Below are positions 8,677 through 16,240 of a DNA stretch of 64,000 nt, piece by piece. Source of the DNA: Anaerotruncus sp. MC2020 (lineage in GTDB: Bacteria > Bacillota > Clostridia > Oscillospirales > Ruminococcaceae). Location of the stretch: contig KL370840.1 of assembly GCA_000701945.1 (NCBI GenBank), positions 958,709 to 1,022,708 on the forward strand, in the 5' to 3' direction. The position numbers were made by a program, and so were the translations under genes. Below the pieces are notes generated by a model. That model made no database searches, was not told where the DNA came from, and saw only the letters and a program-made list of their open reading frames with translations. The first letter of the stretch is position 1; every line of letters begins with the position of its first letter.

Positions 8677-10020
8677 TCATTTCATCGCCTTTTCAAGCGC
8701 CTTTCCCGCCGCTTCCATTATACCCTTGGAGCTGTAGGTCGCTCCCGAGCAGGCGTCGACGTCAGCGCTCATGCTCTGCTGTATCTGAGGTATGACGTGC
8801 TGCATCGCGTCGCCGAAGTATTCGGGGTCGTCATCGGCAGCAGATGCGGAAAAGCTCGTGATACAGTCGTTTTCAATAGTTATCGAGACTGTGACCTTGC
8901 CCGCGTAGCCCTCCGCCGAGCCCTCAAATGTGCCGTTCTTGTAGCGGTAGGTCGGCTCCTCGGGAGCTTCCGTCGTCTCCTCGGCAGGCTCGGTCTCTGC
9001 GGCTGTCGTCTCCTCCTCGGGCTCGTCGGCGGCAGTGGTCGTGGTGGAGGTCGTCGCCTCCTCGCTGCCCGACGATGTGCTCTCTGTTGAGCCTGTGACA
9101 GACGTGGAGACTGCTGTGGCCGCAGTTGTCGAAGCTGTCCCCGAGACCGCAGTGCTCGCAGATGTGGTCGACGTCGGAGCCTCAAACGTGAAGGTGGCAG
9201 CTTTCTCCTTTATCGGCTCTGAGACATCTTTTTTGCTTGTGTTCAGCGAAAGCAAGCCTATCACGCACAGCGGCACTATCATTCCGCATGCGCATACCAC
9301 ATTAGGAGCAGCCTTGCCCGTCGGCTTTTTCTTCGCGATGTATGCCTTGCGGATACGCATCGCCGCATAGCCGAGAAATACCGCATTGTAGACGATAACG
9401 CTCAGGAAACAGCCGCCCCTGCCGCTCCTCGCACGCGGTATGTACAGCACCATTACGTGCGCGAATATCAGCCCGTAGAACACATATGCCGCGCGCTGTA
9501 TGCGCTTCCACGTTTTCGCGTTCATCTTCCTGCGGACTGTCTTGAACGACATCACCGTCAGCGGCAGCATTATCGCGACCATTACGAGGCTGACCGCGCT
9601 CGTGATGACGAAGTCCGAGCCCGTCCTGCCCTTGACGAGATTGGAGATGTACTGCACGCCGTAGGTAATGACGTGCGAGAGCATGAGTATCGCCGCAGTT
9701 ATCGACAGCTCGCCGCGTATCGGCATCAGCTTCTTTATCGGTGCGGAGCCGTTAGGCAGGGCTCCCGCCCACATGACGACTGCCCAGAATCCCGCTCCGA
9801 GGGCGCCGCGGGAGAATATCCCGAGGACGTAGTCGCGGACAAAGCGGCTCGATATCGTGATGTCGGACTGCGTCACAGCGACGGCTGCAACGGTCAGTAC
9901 TGCCGCTGTAATGTAGAACGCCGCAGGACATTTTTTCAGCGGCTTGTCAAGCAAAAATGCAGTCAGGAGCGCTATTGCGAGCGCTGTGAGAAATAGCATA
10001 AGTATACCTCGTTTCAGCAC
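8677..10020 (-). CDS. Ferric-reductase-like membrane protein with FMN-binding domain
   Basis: About 447 residues. Six or so hydrophobic segments fill residues 1-260. They include LSHVITYG and FAHVMVLY, whose histidines fit heme ligation in the ferric-reductase-like transmembrane family. A Ser/Thr/Glu-rich linker (about 280-360) leads to a C-terminal FMN_bind domain ending in VDACSGATYSSKG. The D-x-x-S-G-A-T motif is the site of covalent flavinylation by ApbE in this family. Expected role: moving electrons from membrane heme to an extracytoplasmic flavin, for example for iron reduction. Start choice: GTG at 10020 behind GGGGG, or ATG at 9999 behind GAGG. No apbE is in the window. Confidence 0.82.
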   Translation of the reverse strand: MLKRGILMLFLTALAIALLTAFLLDKPLKKCPAAFYITAAVLTVAAVAVTQSDITISSRFVRDYVLGIFSRGALGAGFWAVVMWAGALPNGSAPIKKLMPIRGELSITAAILMLSHVITYGVQYISNLVKGRTGSDFVITSAVSLVMVAIMLPLTVMSFKTVRRKMNAKTWKRIQRAAYVFYGLIFAHVMVLYIPRARSGRGGCFLSVIVYNAVFLGYAAMRIRKAYIAKKKPTGKAAPNVVCACGMIVPLCVIGLLSLNTSKKDVSEPIKEKAATFTFEAPTSTTSASTAVSGTASTTAATAVSTSVTGSTESTSSGSEEATTSTTTTAADEPEEETTAAETEPAEETTEAPEEPTYRYKNGTFEGSAEGYAGKVTVSITIENDCITSFSASAADDDPEYFGDAMQHVIPQIQQSMSADVDACSGATYSSKGIMEAAGKALEKAMK

Positions 10021-10052
10021 ATTACCCCCGTGACGTTCGCCGCAGGGGTAAT
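10021..10052 (-). promoter_or_regulatory. Hairpin covering a ribosome site
   Basis: ATTACCCC and GGGGTAAT (8-bp arms, 16-nt loop). On the minus strand the second arm contains the GGGGG ribosome site for the GTG start at 10020, so it may control translation of the FMN-binding protein. Confidence 0.45.
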
Positions 10053-10087
10053 GCATTGTGTATTTTATCTGTCAGGAAAGGAAAAAA

Positions 10088-11560
10088 TCAATCATTCTTT
10101 TTGCGTGCCGCAAATGCAGATACGCCTGCAAGTGCGAGTATCGCTGCGGGTATGGCTGCTCCCGCAACGCCTGTCTTGGGGTTCGTCGTAGCCGATGCTG
10201 TCGTGGAGGACTTAGTTGACGAAGCAGATGTCGTAGTTGTCGAGCTGCTTGTTGTTGATGAAGCCGTAGTCTCAGCCTCGGGCTTTATCTCGAAGCTGTA
10301 GGGCTTGGTGTAGCCTGTAGACGTTATCTCGAGAGTGTAGCTGCCGCTGCCGTCGAATATAGCATTCTCGCCCGATTTAGCAGCTAGGTCGACAGTGCCG
10401 TCCTCGCCGACTATCTTTACGGAGCCTCTGCCTGCTGCTGAGTAGGTGTTCTCGCCGACCTTTACGGAAGCGATGTTCTTGATGAAGTTCGCCGCATCGT
10501 CGTCGGAGAAGCCGTCAGCCTTGACGAGCTTGCCGTCCGCGTACTTTACGGGGATATCATCGGTCGTGAGCGTGAACTGCGCTGTCATATCAGCGTACTT
10601 GCCGCCCTCGTCCTTGACTGTAACTGTGTACTTGCCTGCCTTTGCGTCCTTGTAGCTTATCTCGCTGTCTGTAGCTGTGAAGCCGTCGCCGTCGCCGACG
10701 CTGACGCTCTTCTTGTAGTCATCGGGGAAGCCTGTCAGTGTGAGCTTTGTCTTGCCCGTACCTGCCGAGCTGTCCTCAGCCTTGACCTCGCCCGCAAACT
10801 TCACGGGGAGGTACTTGTCGCCGACATTTACCGTAGTATAGCCGTCGAGCGTGATGAACGCAACTGATGTTACAGTCTTGCCCATGGAGCTCTTGTAGTC
10901 GTCGTACTTCAGCTCGTTGCCGTGAACTTCCTTCGTTGTGATGCCTGCCGACCACGAAATCTGACCTGCACGCCAGATGTTCTCGAGGTGGCGGAGCGCG
11001 TACTTGTCGCCCTCCTTGGTGTTGACGATAACGCCGTAGAAGTCGGTCTCCTCGGGATAGCCCTTGACGTTGAGCTGATAGTCGCCGTATCTTGTCGCAG
11101 TCGAAACTGTAGCCGAGCCGTCGACCTTCTGCTCGCCGTTGGTGTCAACGAGCTTGGAGACTGTCAGCTTGTCGCCGTCGAGGGAGACCTCCTTGTATGC
11201 GGCAGGCTTCTCGTCGAGCTTGGTAAAGCCGTACTTCTCGAGCTTGTCGGCGTCATCGGCGCTGACCTCAACAGGGAATGTCACGCCGAGGATAGTGCCG
11301 TTTCCGTCATTGTAGGTGCCTGCAACAAGACCGCCCTCCTGATTCATCTGCCACTTTGCCTTGGACTTTTCGTCCCTCGCCTTTGTCGCAGACGATACTG
11401 CGTCTACCTCGTATGCATTGTCAATCTCGGCAGCGTAGAAATCCGCATAGGGGATGTTCATTGTGCCGTATACCTTGCCGTCAGCTGCGGAAGCTGTGAA
11501 CGGAGCTGCTGCGAGCGCTGCAAGTGCTGCTGCGCCGATAAATGATACTGTTCTTTTCAT
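10088..11560 (-). CDS. Tp47-like surface protein with NPKTG sorting signal
   Basis: 490 residues. A signal peptide (MKRTVSFIGAAALAALAAAP, mature end near TASAAD) is followed by a region resembling the Treponema Tp47 family (YGTMNIPYADFYAAE). Several repeated beta domains follow (about 270-440), then a Ser/Thr-rich stalk and a C-terminal anchor NPKTG, hydrophobic segment, RKKND, typical of sortase substrates. The N-terminal region has VDAVSSATKA, close to the flavinylation motif of FMN_bind domains but with Ser for Gly. ATG at 11560 has AAGGAGG at 11567-11573, overlapping the flavodoxin stop. It lies between flavodoxin and the ferric-reductase-like gene. The Tp47 label rests on family memory and its ligand is unknown. 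Confidence 0.78.
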   Translation of the reverse strand: MKRTVSFIGAAALAALAAAPFTASAADGKVYGTMNIPYADFYAAEIDNAYEVDAVSSATKARDEKSKAKWQMNQEGGLVAGTYNDGNGTILGVTFPVEVSADDADKLEKYGFTKLDEKPAAYKEVSLDGDKLTVSKLVDTNGEQKVDGSATVSTATRYGDYQLNVKGYPEETDFYGVIVNTKEGDKYALRHLENIWRAGQISWSAGITTKEVHGNELKYDDYKSSMGKTVTSVAFITLDGYTTVNVGDKYLPVKFAGEVKAEDSSAGTGKTKLTLTGFPDDYKKSVSVGDGDGFTATDSEISYKDAKAGKYTVTVKDEGGKYADMTAQFTLTTDDIPVKYADGKLVKADGFSDDDAANFIKNIASVKVGENTYSAAGRGSVKIVGEDGTVDLAAKSGENAIFDGSGSYTLEITSTGYTKPYSFEIKPEAETTASSTTSSSTTTTSASSTKSSTTASATTNPKTGVAGAAIPAAILALAGVSAFAARKKND

Positions 11561-11570
11561 ATTGCCCTCC

Positions 11571-11975
11571 TTATGCAAGCTCAGCCGCAAGAGCCTTGAG
11601 CTTTGCGAGGTCGTCGTCCGAGGGAGCGTCGTTCACGATGAAGCCCTCATCGCCGATAAGCTCTGCACCTGCTGCCTTTGCGCGGTCGTACCAGTTGCGC
11701 ATCCACTCGCCGTCTCCCCAGCCGTATGAGCCGAAAAGAAGCACCTTCTTGCCGCTGAGCGAGCCCTCGATGTCCGTGAAGAAAGGCTCGAACTCCTCCT
11801 CCTCGAGCACCTCTGCTCCCATAGCGGGGCAGCCGAATGCGAATGCGTCGTAGTCAGCGACGTTTCCGCCGAACTCCGATACTGCGAAAAGCTCTGCGTT
11901 TGCGCCCTCGGCAGCCGCCTTAGCCATAGCCTCGGTGTTGCCTGTGCCGCTCCAGTAAATAACTGCTGTTTTCAT
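11571..11975 (-). CDS. Flavodoxin
   Basis: 134 residues, the usual short-chain flavodoxin length. The FMN phosphate loop is YWSGTGNTEAMA at the N-terminus, and GSYGWGDGEWM near residue 83 is the second flavin loop. Flavodoxins replace ferredoxins as electron carriers when iron is scarce, which fits the palindromic box upstream of this operon and the iron genes around it. AGGAGG precedes the ATG. Order on the minus strand: DUF2325, DUF3793, flavodoxin, Tp47-like, FMN-binding, AraC. Confidence 0.93.
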   Translation of the reverse strand: MKTAVIYWSGTGNTEAMAKAAAEGANAELFAVSEFGGNVADYDAFAFGCPAMGAEVLEEEEFEPFFTDIEGSLSGKKVLLFGSYGWGDGEWMRNWYDRAKAAGAELIGDEGFIVNDAPSDDDLAKLKALAAELA

Positions 11976-11986
11976 GTGTGTTCCTC

Positions 11987-12550
11987 CTATTTTACAGCCT
12001 GAAACAAGTCCAGACCGCGGTTTAATCTATCGAACAGGATAGCCCTGCAACGATCGTATTCATCGAATGTCCGCTGTGCCTTTTCTGCGTTTTCGTAGAC
12101 CTTCCAGTAACCGCACAGCAGACAGTTTTTTCCGCTGTTACTGATAAAGCCGCGTATATCTCCCACGGGGTAGCCGAGGAATGCGCCTATCTCATGCGGG
12201 AAGCTCCCGCAGTCCATGCGCCCCGCAAGTCTTTGGAGCTTCTCGTCGGTGCTCATATCGTCTGTGTAACCGTACTCCGCGAGGAAGTCCCGCACCTGCG
12301 GCATATCCAGCCACGCCTCCAGCATTTTAGAGTTGTATATGTAGACGAGCGTGCGCGCTCTGCACCTGCAAAGCTGAACCGCGCAAAGTCCGCTCGCTGA
12401 CAGCTTTTCCGCAAGCTCATGCAGGTATTCCGCCATTGTGCGCTCGTTCCTGTCAAATGAGATGAGGTTCGCGCACTTCACGCCCAAAAGAGTCGGAGCG
12501 CTGTGAAATGCGAGGACGCTGTCTATGCTCCTGCGTTCAACTTCGGACAT
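11987..12550 (-). CDS. DUF3793 family protein
   Basis: 187 residues, matching DUF3793 from memory: LAFHSAPTLLGVKCANLIS at the N-terminus, and GAFLGYPVGDIRGFI and CLLCGYWKVYENAEKAQRTF near the C-terminus. The family is common in Clostridia beside flavodoxin and DUF2325 genes, as here. It has no signal peptide or membrane segment and has several conserved-looking Cys residues. Biochemical function is unknown; iron-limitation physiology is inferred from context. It overlaps the preceding DUF2325 gene by 14 nt, which suggests coupled translation. Confidence 0.85.
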   Translation of the reverse strand: MSEVERRSIDSVLAFHSAPTLLGVKCANLISFDRNERTMAEYLHELAEKLSASGLCAVQLCRCRARTLVYIYNSKMLEAWLDMPQVRDFLAEYGYTDDMSTDEKLQRLAGRMDCGSFPHEIGAFLGYPVGDIRGFISNSGKNCLLCGYWKVYENAEKAQRTFDEYDRCRAILFDRLNRGLDLFQAVK

Positions 12551-12836
12551 ACTTCCTCCTCTTGATATCAGTGAGAAGCTGCTTCAGCGCGCTCACGCTG
12601 GAGCTGTGTACGTGCTCGACAGGCACTCCCCTCTTCTCGGAGCTCTTCTTTACGGCACCGAGCATCTTATGCGAGCAGGTACCGGTGAAGACTACCATGA
12701 GGTCGGGAGTCCCGAGCTTGCTCTCAAAGTCGGCGGGCATTTGAGTAAACACCTTGGACTTGTGGTTGAACGACTTGCAGATATCCTGATAACGTGTTGC
12801 CATGCGGTCATTGCCGCCGACGATGACTATACTCAT
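12537..12836 (-). CDS. DUF2325 domain protein
   Basis: 99 residues with a Rossmann-like beginning (MSIVIVGGNDRM) and a central VVFTGTCSHKMLGAVKKSSEK, both hallmarks of DUF2325. It is first gene of the minus-strand operon running to the AraC gene at 7869. A strong AAAAAGGAGGA ribosome site precedes ATG at 12836, and a perfect 14-bp palindrome lies 22 nt upstream. Function is unknown; members often sit next to iron-responsive genes. Confidence 0.85.
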   Translation of the reverse strand: MSIVIVGGNDRMATRYQDICKSFNHKSKVFTQMPADFESKLGTPDLMVVFTGTCSHKMLGAVKKSSEKRGVPVEHVHSSSVSALKQLLTDIKRRKYVRS

Positions 12837-12857
12837 AGATTCCTCCTTTTTAGTGTA

Positions 12858-12871
12858 TTAGTATATACTAA
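12858..12871 (-). promoter_or_regulatory. TTAG-N6-CTAA operator, DUF2325-flavodoxin operon
   Basis: TTAGTATATACTAA, a perfect 14-bp palindrome. On the minus strand it includes TATACT, a plausible -10, so a bound repressor would block polymerase. The same box occurs at 16183 and 23435. The TTAG/CTAA half-sites resemble DtxR-family metal-repressor operators; the regulator is inferred. Confidence 0.7.
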
Positions 12872-12885
12872 CATCTATTATTTTA

Positions 12886-12916
12886 ATCAGGAGCCCCCGC
12901 CATGAAGGCTCCTGAT
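12886..12916 (-). terminator. Hairpin after the feo operon
   Basis: ATCAGGAGCC pairs with GGCTCCTGAT (10-bp stem, 11-nt loop), just downstream of the Cys-rich peptide gene on the minus strand. The tail is TTAAAAT rather than a full T-run, so it is a moderate terminator that also separates feo from the DUF2325 operon promoter. Confidence 0.65.
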
Positions 12917-12925
12917 ATCGTATGC

Positions 12926-13093
12926 TTATTTGTGGCATTTTCCGTGCATGGTACAGTGCTCGCAGCCGCAGCCGCATGAGCCCTTGCCCTGCTTCTTGTC
13001 CTTTATCATCTTGACTATTATCGCCGTCACGATACATATCAGTATCAGCGAAACAACGATATTTCCGAGGTTTGCAGTCAGCCATGCGAGCAT
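12926..13093 (-). CDS. FeoB-associated Cys-rich membrane peptide
   Basis: A 55-residue peptide. One N-terminal membrane helix (NIVVSLILICIVTAIIV) is followed by a basic stretch and a Cys-rich tail, CGCGCEHCTMHGKCHK. This matches the FeoB_associated family encoded after feoB in many Firmicutes. AAAGGAG precedes the ATG, and the gene follows feoB by 12 nt. The cytosolic Cys/His tail could receive ferrous iron from FeoB; that role is inferred. Confidence 0.88.
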   Translation of the reverse strand: MLAWLTANLGNIVVSLILICIVTAIIVKMIKDKKQGKGSCGCGCEHCTMHGKCHK

Positions 13094-13105
13094 ATTACCA
13101 CTCCT

Positions 13106-15520
13106 TTATGCAGCCTTTGAAGTCTTGACGCTTCCTGTGAGCTTCTGAGCTTCCTTGTACTTCTTGATGAACAGCATATAGATCATGAAGCCGAGTATCG
13201 CTGCCGACGCGATAACACCGATGATGTTAGCCTCGCCTGTGAAGAGTCCGCCGAACTGTGTTATCATAAGTGCTACAGCATATGCGAATCCGCACTGGTA
13301 AGCGATAGCGAATACCGTCCACTTTGCGTTGTTCATCTCGCGCTTGATAGCTCCAATAGCCGCAAAGCACGGTGCGCAGAGCAGGTTGAACACGAGGAAG
13401 GAGAAGCCTGTGATGCTTGTGAACTTGTCAGCAAGTGTCTCCCATACAGTGCTGTCGCCGCCGCCGTAGAGAACGCCCATTGTACCAACGATGTTCTCCT
13501 TTGCGACAAGTCCCGTGATAGACGCAACAGCCGCCTGCCAGTTGCCCCAGCCGAGAGGAGTGAATATCCACGAGATGAGCGAGCCCAGACCTGCAAGCAG
13601 TGAGCAGTCAAGCTGGTCCTCCTCGAGCATACCGAAGCTGCCGTCAACAGTGCCGAAGCGTGACAGGAACCAGATAACGATAGTGGAAAGAAGTATGATA
13701 GAACCAGCCTTCTTGATGAACGACCAGCCGCGCTCCCACATGGAGCGGAGAACGTTGCCGAGTGTAGGCATATGGTATGCGGGGAGCTCCATAACGAAGG
13801 GAGCGGGGTCACCCGAGAACATAGCCGTCTTCTTGAGCATGATACCCGATACTATTATCGAGAGCATACCGATGAAATATGCAGAGACTGATATCAGCCA
13901 TGAGCCATCGAATATCGCACCTGCTATCATAGCGATGAACGGGAGCTTTGCTCCGCAGGGGATAAATGTCGTAGTCATGATAGTCATACGTCTGTCGCGC
14001 TCGTTCTCGATAGTTCTCGAAGCCATGATTCCGGGAACGCCGCAGCCTACGCCGACAAGCATAGGAATGAACGACTTGCCCGAAAGACCGAACTTGCGGA
14101 ACACGCGGTCGAGTACGAATGCAATACGTGCCATATATCCGCACGCTTCAAGGAAGGCAAGCAGGAAGAAGAGCACGAGCATCTGCGGCACGAAACCGAG
14201 AACTGCGCCAACACCCGCAACAATACCGTCAAGGATAAGTCCCTTGAGCCAGTCGGACGCGCCGACCTTGTCGAGACCGCTTTCGATTATAGCGGGGATA
14301 CTCGGGATAAATACGCCGTAGTCAGCGGGGTCGGGCTCGTCGCCTATCCTCTCGACAGTTGCAAGAGCCTCGTTGTAGTCGTCAATGGAAGCTGTTTCCT
14401 CAGTGGTCTCGAGCGTCTCCTCGTCCTCAACGGTGTAGGTGAACTCACCCTCGGGAGCACTGCCGTTTTCCTCAACGTAAGCGTCGTAGCCGTCGATAAT
14501 CTGCTGAGCATCTGCGTATTCCTCGGAAACGTCATTGTAATCGCCCGAAATGCCGAGCAGGTGGAAGCCGTCGCCGAAGAGGTTGTCGTTCGTCCAGTCG
14601 GTAGCCCATGCGCCTGGTCCCTTCATAGCGATGAGGTACACGAGAGTCATAATTATCGCGAAGATAGGAAGTCCGAGCCAGCGGTTCGTAACTATCCTGT
14701 CTATCTTATCAGACGAGGTAAGACTGCCCGCGTTTTTCTTCTTGTAGCAAGCCTTGATGACGTCAGCTATGTAGATGTAGCGCTCGTTCGTGATGATAGA
14801 TTCAGCGTCGTCGTCGATCTCCTTCTCCGCCGCGATGATGTCCTCCTCGATGTGAGCCTTCGTCTTCTCGGGGATATTCAGCTTCTCGAGCACCTTCTCG
14901 TCGCGCTCGAACACCTTGATAGCGTACCAGCGCTGCTGCTCCTCGGGCATATCGTGGAGAACAGCCTCCTCGATGTGAGCGATAGCGTGCTCAACAGGAC
15001 CGCTGAATGTGTGCTGAGGGATAGTCTTGTCGTTCTTTGCGGCATTTATGGCAGCCTCCGCCGCAGCGTCGACTCCCGTACCCTTCAGAGCGGATATCTC
15101 AACTATTTTGCAGCCGAGCTGCTTTGAGAGCTCGTCAATTTTAATCTTATCGCCGTTTTTCTTGACAACGTCCATCATGTTTATCGCAACTACAACGGGT
15201 ATTCCGAGCTCAACGAGCTGAGTGGTGAGGTAGAGGTTGCGCTCGAGGTTAGTTCCGTCGATGATGTTGAGTATCGCGTCGGGACGCGTCTCAATGAGGT
15301 AATTTCTCGCGACTACCTCCTCCAGTGTGTAAGGCGACAGCGAGTAGATTCCGGGGAGGTCGGTCACGATGACGTCGCTGTGCTTCTTGAGCTTGCCCTC
15401 CTTCTTTTCAACTGTAACTCCGGGCCAGTTTCCGACAAACTGGTTAGAGCCTGTTAACGCATTGAAAAGGGTAGTTTTTCCCGAGTTAGGATTACCTGCA
15501 AGTGCTATTCGCAGTTCCAT
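13106..15520 (-). CDS. feoB: Ferrous iron transporter FeoB
   Basis: 804 residues. The N-terminal G domain has GNPNSGKTTLFN (G1), DLPGIYSL (G3) and NMMD (G4), followed by the helical spacer domain and a transmembrane core with the conserved Cys-containing segments GVGCGVPGIMASR and PCGAKLPF. An acidic segment of about 80 residues, near 310-395 and rich in Glu/Asp/Tyr, sits between the first membrane helix and the next; it is longer than in E. coli FeoB and probably extracytoplasmic. The gene follows two feoA genes and precedes the Cys-rich peptide. A weak TTAG-like box (15538-15551) lies between feoA and feoB. Confidence 0.96.
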   Translation of the reverse strand: MELRIALAGNPNSGKTTLFNALTGSNQFVGNWPGVTVEKKEGKLKKHSDVIVTDLPGIYSLSPYTLEEVVARNYLIETRPDAILNIIDGTNLERNLYLTTQLVELGIPVVVAINMMDVVKKNGDKIKIDELSKQLGCKIVEISALKGTGVDAAAEAAINAAKNDKTIPQHTFSGPVEHAIAHIEEAVLHDMPEEQQRWYAIKVFERDEKVLEKLNIPEKTKAHIEEDIIAAEKEIDDDAESIITNERYIYIADVIKACYKKKNAGSLTSSDKIDRIVTNRWLGLPIFAIIMTLVYLIAMKGPGAWATDWTNDNLFGDGFHLLGISGDYNDVSEEYADAQQIIDGYDAYVEENGSAPEGEFTYTVEDEETLETTEETASIDDYNEALATVERIGDEPDPADYGVFIPSIPAIIESGLDKVGASDWLKGLILDGIVAGVGAVLGFVPQMLVLFFLLAFLEACGYMARIAFVLDRVFRKFGLSGKSFIPMLVGVGCGVPGIMASRTIENERDRRMTIMTTTFIPCGAKLPFIAMIAGAIFDGSWLISVSAYFIGMLSIIVSGIMLKKTAMFSGDPAPFVMELPAYHMPTLGNVLRSMWERGWSFIKKAGSIILLSTIVIWFLSRFGTVDGSFGMLEEDQLDCSLLAGLGSLISWIFTPLGWGNWQAAVASITGLVAKENIVGTMGVLYGGGDSTVWETLADKFTSITGFSFLVFNLLCAPCFAAIGAIKREMNNAKWTVFAIAYQCGFAYAVALMITQFGGLFTGEANIIGVIASAAILGFMIYMLFIKKYKEAQKLTGSVKTSKAA

Positions 15521-15537
15521 ATATATCTTCCTTTCAG

Positions 15538-15551
15538 TTATTTTTAGCTAA
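15538..15551 (-). promoter_or_regulatory. Degenerate TTAG-N6-CTAA-like box before feoB
   Basis: TTATTTTTAGCTAA matches the box with one changed half-site base (TTAT). It lies in the 74-nt feoA-feoB gap. Weak evidence on its own. Confidence 0.3.
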
Positions 15552-15594
15552 CATATATGCAAATTACAAGGACTTCAGCAGTCCTTGTTCTTGC

Positions 15595-15816
15595 TTATTC
15601 TACCTCGATGAGCTCGGCGTCTGCCTTGCGGAGCGAGAGCTCATATCCGCGGACTTTTATCTCGACAGGGTCGCCGAGAGGTGCCACCTTGCGGACAAAT
15701 ACCTCCGTACCCTTTGTGAGTCCCATGTCCATGATACGGCGCTTTATCGCACCTTCGCCGTGGAGCTTCTTGATTTTTGCCGTCGAGCCGACTGCTGTAT
15801 CTCTGAGTGTTTTCAT
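15595..15816 (-). CDS. feoA: FeoA domain protein
   Basis: 73 residues, one SH3-like FeoA domain. IKRRIMDMGLTKGTEVFVRKVAPLGDPVEIKVRGYELSL-type order is diagnostic: MDMGL, PLGDP and RGYELSLRKADA. FeoA proteins act in the cytosol with FeoB in ferrous iron uptake. It is the second of two feoA genes, 13 nt after the first and 74 nt before feoB. Confidence 0.94.
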   Translation of the reverse strand: MKTLRDTAVGSTAKIKKLHGEGAIKRRIMDMGLTKGTEVFVRKVAPLGDPVEIKVRGYELSLRKADAELIEVE

Positions 15817-15829
15817 GCGATTTCTCCCC

Positions 15830-16039
15830 TTATACCATTATTCTGCGCGCCATATCCGCACCTATCGCGACGCGCGATTCCTTTACCTTGACGATGACAC
15901 TTTCACCGAGAATGTTTATGAGCGTGACTGTCCCGCCTACTGTAAAACCGAGGTTTTCGAGGTGCTGACGTATCTCGGGGCTTCCTCCGAGCTTCTTTAT
16001 CGTCAGCTCCTTATCCTGTTCTGCTAAACTGAGCGGCAT
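15830..16039 (-). CDS. feoA: FeoA domain protein (first copy)
   Basis: About 69 residues, a FeoA domain with HLENLGFTVGGTVTLINIL and VKESRVAIGADMARRIMV. It differs clearly from the second copy, so this is a pair of divergent paralogues, as in many Clostridia. Two ATGs are adjacent (16042 and 16039) behind GGAAGGGTGAG. It is first in the feo operon, about 70 nt downstream of a strong predicted promoter. Confidence 0.92.
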   Translation of the reverse strand: MPLSLAEQDKELTIKKLGGSPEIRQHLENLGFTVGGTVTLINILGESVIVKVKESRVAIGADMARRIMV

Positions 16040-16086
16040 CATTTTCTCACCCTTCCATTGAATTAAAATTAATGCAGCAATAAGAG

Positions 16087-16114
16087 TTAGAGCCTAATAA
16101 CATTATTATACTAA
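16087..16114 (-). promoter_or_regulatory. Two degenerate TTAG boxes in the feo promoter
   Basis: TTAGAGCCTAATAA (16087-16100) and, on the minus strand, TTAGTATAATAATG (16101-16114) abut each other. Each keeps one TTAG half-site and a weakened second. They overlap and follow the -10, a suitable place for iron-dependent repression. Confidence 0.45.
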
Positions 16115-16136
16115 CACCATATCACGGCTTTGTCAA
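16108..16136 (-). promoter_or_regulatory. feo operon promoter
   Basis: Minus strand: -35 TTGACA (16136-16131), 17-nt spacer, -10 TAGTAT (16113-16108); a shifted TATAAT is at 16110-16105. An A/T-rich stretch lies upstream. Confidence 0.7.
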
Positions 16137-16182
16137 CTTTTTTGAGAGGCTCACAATCAAGTTTGTATACCATAACAAAATA

Positions 16183-16196
16183 TTAGGTTTAACTAA
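16183..16196 (-). promoter_or_regulatory. TTAG-N6-CTAA operator upstream of feo
   Basis: TTAGGTTTAACTAA, with perfect outer half-sites, in the gap between ECF A and feoA. On the minus strand it overlaps a weak -35 (TTAAAC) that is 17 nt from TATACA, so a second feo promoter is possible. Confidence 0.6.
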
Positions 16197-16240
16197 CTAT
16201 ATTTTTGTGCTTCATTAAAAACAGCAGCAGGCAGCCGCTC

